Source: Bdellovibrio bacteriovorus (GTDB lineage: Bacteria > Bdellovibrionota > Bdellovibrionia > Bdellovibrionales > Bdellovibrionaceae). Taken from it: a DNA stretch of 64,000 bases. The stretch spans positions 1,736,001-1,800,000 of the forward strand of contig NZ_CP102930.1 in the NCBI RefSeq assembly GCF_025558485.1. The letters are read 5' to 3'. A model generated the notes under the pieces. That model was not told where the DNA came from. It searched no databases and was given only the letters and a program-made list of their open reading frames with translations. The translations under genes and the position numbers were made by a program. Each line of letters begins with the position of its first letter. Position 1 is the first letter of the stretch. Below are positions 62,384-64,000 of this stretch, one piece after another.

Positions 62384-63817
62384 GTGAGAGTAAGGACCTA
62401 TATTGTCGCGGCTTTTTTAAGTACAGCGGCAGCCCCCAAGGCGATGGCCCAATCCACGAGCTTGAAATTACCTCAAGCCGCAGGGGTGAACTCTATCCAG
62501 GCCCCGGTTCCCACTTCAAAACCAGCGACCGTTTATGGTCAAATCCGTATGGAAGGCATGCAGTATCTGTCTGTCATTCCTGAATCGCCTCAATTGACTT
62601 ACAGCCAGCTTCTTTCTGCTCGTCTGACGGGTTTGAAAGAAACCTCCTGGGTGGACTTTGCCGGGGATTTTTCTGCGGGAACGTTCTTTTCCCGGGGACA
62701 GTCACACATTGTGGTTTCTGAGGCTTATATTGCTTCCAAGGGACAGAACTTCCGTGTCTTTGCCGGTCGTAAAAAGAAAGACTGGAGCGAAATGGACCGT
62801 CGCTGGCAGTTGGGACTGTGGCAGCCAAAGTTTGCCATTGATGCTCTTCGTCCGGAAGAGCAGGGGCTGACGGGCTTTTTTGCCGATTACAACACCAGTG
62901 GCTGGGAAATCGTGGGGATGGCAACCCCGGTGTTCATTCCAAGCATGGGTCCGGATATTCGTGAAGAAGGCGGCGGACTGGTTTCTGACAGCCGTTGGTA
63001 TCGTGCCCCTTCACGCAACTACGACTTCAATAACAACATCAACACCATTCAATACAAACTTGATATTCCAGAGGCAACCAAGCTTGCCGACAACGGTGGT
63101 GCTGCGGTGATGGGGCGCCTTGGAAACAAGGAAAAGGGCCCATGGGTGGTCGTCAGTGGTGGTTATCTGCCGGTGAATGAATTGATCTTAAAGCGCAAAA
63201 ACTTTAAAGCCGCTTCCGAAGAAAAGGTCGATGTGACGGTGTCTCCGGATGTGACTCATCATATTTTAAAGTCCATTGATGCGGGTTATACCGTGGGCCG
63301 TGTGAAAGCCTCTGTGTCTTATCTGGAGGACGATCCGGTGGAAAAGCGCCCTGATCCGGACTGGTCGATTCAGAAGCTGATGCCCATCAAGGCCTATGCT
63401 GCCGCTGTGGATTTTTCCCTGTCTGATATTTTCACGAAAACCCTGGCTTTTCAGGTCGAATACCTGAAAGTGGATGGCGGTGGGATTCAGGATATTCTTT
63501 CGGATGGCAAGCCGGATGATTTCACGATGTTCGATGAACGTCTGAAGTTCACCAATGCGCTGTCGGTTCGCGTGGAAGGGCAGCTGGCATCCTTCTTCCG
63601 CCGTCCGTTTGTGACTCGTTTTAAGTATTTGTACGACTATGATCAGCGGGGCTCGTTGCTTAATACCGAGTTTCTTTATTATCCAAGTCAAAAGTGGGCT
63701 TTGGTCGTTGGAGGCGATGTGCTGGGGGTGCAGGATGAAAATCATGACCCGTCAGGTTTCCTCAATCAATACCGTGCGAACGACCGGTTCTACGGGGGCA
63801 TGACTTATGTTTTCTAA
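62384..63817 (+). CDS. Outer-membrane beta-barrel protein (large)
   Basis: 477 residues from a GTG (AGAGG before it) with a signal peptide MRVRTYIVAAFLSTAAAPKAMA-Q. The chain is a run of amphipathic beta-strands with turns rich in Gly/Asp/Asn (LLSARLTGLKETSWVDFAGDFSAG, VSGGYLPVNELILKRKN, AFQVEYLKVDGGG, TRFKYLYDYDQRGSLLN) and ends FYGGMTYVF, with C-terminal Phe. So an outer-membrane porin- or transporter-like barrel of about 16-18 strands. It overlaps the start of the following lipoprotein gene by 11 bases. Confidence 0.8.
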   Translation: MRVRTYIVAAFLSTAAAPKAMAQSTSLKLPQAAGVNSIQAPVPTSKPATVYGQIRMEGMQYLSVIPESPQLTYSQLLSARLTGLKETSWVDFAGDFSAGTFFSRGQSHIVVSEAYIASKGQNFRVFAGRKKKDWSEMDRRWQLGLWQPKFAIDALRPEEQGLTGFFADYNTSGWEIVGMATPVFIPSMGPDIREEGGGLVSDSRWYRAPSRNYDFNNNINTIQYKLDIPEATKLADNGGAAVMGRLGNKEKGPWVVVSGGYLPVNELILKRKNFKAASEEKVDVTVSPDVTHHILKSIDAGYTVGRVKASVSYLEDDPVEKRPDPDWSIQKLMPIKAYAAAVDFSLSDIFTKTLAFQVEYLKVDGGGIQDILSDGKPDDFTMFDERLKFTNALSVRVEGQLASFFRRPFVTRFKYLYDYDQRGSLLNTEFLYYPSQKWALVVGGDVLGVQDENHDPSGFLNQYRANDRFYGGMTYVF

Positions 63818-64000
63818 AATTTCTGCGAACTTAACTTCGGGTCTGATAATAAAGGCCCTTTTGCTTTTGAGCCTGACGGCGGGACTTGCCGCCTGTGACT
63901 CTAAGGTCGGCGAGGAACCGCCACCACCGGATGCTCAGGAGTTCGGTGGCACTCAGTGCTTAAGTGATGCCAAGCCGGTGGTGAAAGCCTTCATTGTGGG
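63807..64000 (+). CDS. Lipoprotein, N-terminal part (runs off right edge)
   Basis: 64 codons from the ATG at 63807, which overlaps the previous stop by 11 bases. Signal with lipobox (LLLLSLTAGLAAC-DS), then an acidic, Pro-rich stretch (GEEPPPPDAQEFGG) and the beginning of a domain with a Cys (TQCLSDAKPVVKAF). Probably the operon partner of the upstream barrel. No function can be read from this part. Confidence 0.75.
   Translation, partial: MFSKISANLTSGLIIKALLLLSLTAGLAACDSKVGEEPPPPDAQEFGGTQCLSDAKPVVKAFIV

Noticed and set aside
1..64000. tRNA, rRNA or complete IS element
   Set aside because: No cloverleaf, rRNA motif or transposase-like frame was recognised anywhere in the window.

Overview
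The window reads as about 64 kb of chromosome from a Bdellovibrio-type predatory deltaproteobacterium. This is an inference from gene content and style: lipoproteins with a FQNC-AP-type lipobox, many secreted peptidases and envelope proteins without wide homologues, RCC1-repeat and DUF475 proteins, intermediate GC and dense short operons. No rRNA, tRNA, CRISPR array, phage or complete insertion sequence was seen.

Layout. 1-4.9 kb: AsmA-like and TPR genes and efp (minus strand), then ruvC-ruvA-ruvB, with ruvB cut at codon 159. 5-10 kb: an RCC1-repeat protein lacking its 5' end, asparaginase, lpxC and a lipoprotein. 10-18.3 kb: a secreted cysteine-peptidase-like protein, a palindromic repeat, ald, a split comEC (channel protein plus separate beta-lactamase-fold protein), a TPR-LysM pair and dprA. 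18.3-25 kb: a candidate small RNA, lptF, a pseudo-receiver protein, trxA, a three-gene cassette (unknown protein, GNAT-like protein, heme-oxygenase-like metalloenzyme), a secreted Cys-rich protein and a lytic transglycosylase. 25.4-32.4 kb: a gene remnant, the cell-shape operon mreC-mreD-mrdA-rodA, and a membrane-anchored SurA/PpiD-like chaperone. 32.5-41.7 kb: a broken EEP-family gene, folE2, a fur-family gene with a Fur-box-like site, uvrA broken by a 175-bp tandem duplication, a DUF475 membrane protein, an EamA transporter and a ferredoxin reductase. 41.8-58.6 kb: an accessory envelope/secretome region (beta-barrel-like proteins, two DUF3943 proteins, PAP2 phosphatase, papain-like protease, a 988-codon secreted protein with a frameshift coupled to a subtilase, a poly-glycine lipoprotein, rhomboid). 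58.7-64 kb: a broken HD-GYP gene, DUF1338 (HglS-like), an M14 carboxypeptidase coupled to an alpha/beta hydrolase, an outer-membrane protein and a lipoprotein running off the edge.

The most striking feature is the number of broken genes in otherwise tidy operons: ruvB, the RCC1 gene, uvrA, an EEP-family gene, a large secreted protein, an HD-GYP gene and an orphan 3' fragment. In uvrA and the HD-GYP gene the break is a tandem repeat whose copies differ only at synonymous sites. That cannot come from a fresh duplication followed by neutral decay; it points to joining of two diverged alleles, either by recombination with a relative or by assembly of a mixed population. Other points of interest are a dispersed inverted repeat with a conserved arm (two copies), a candidate CsrA-binding small RNA, and two hairpins that overlap translation starts.
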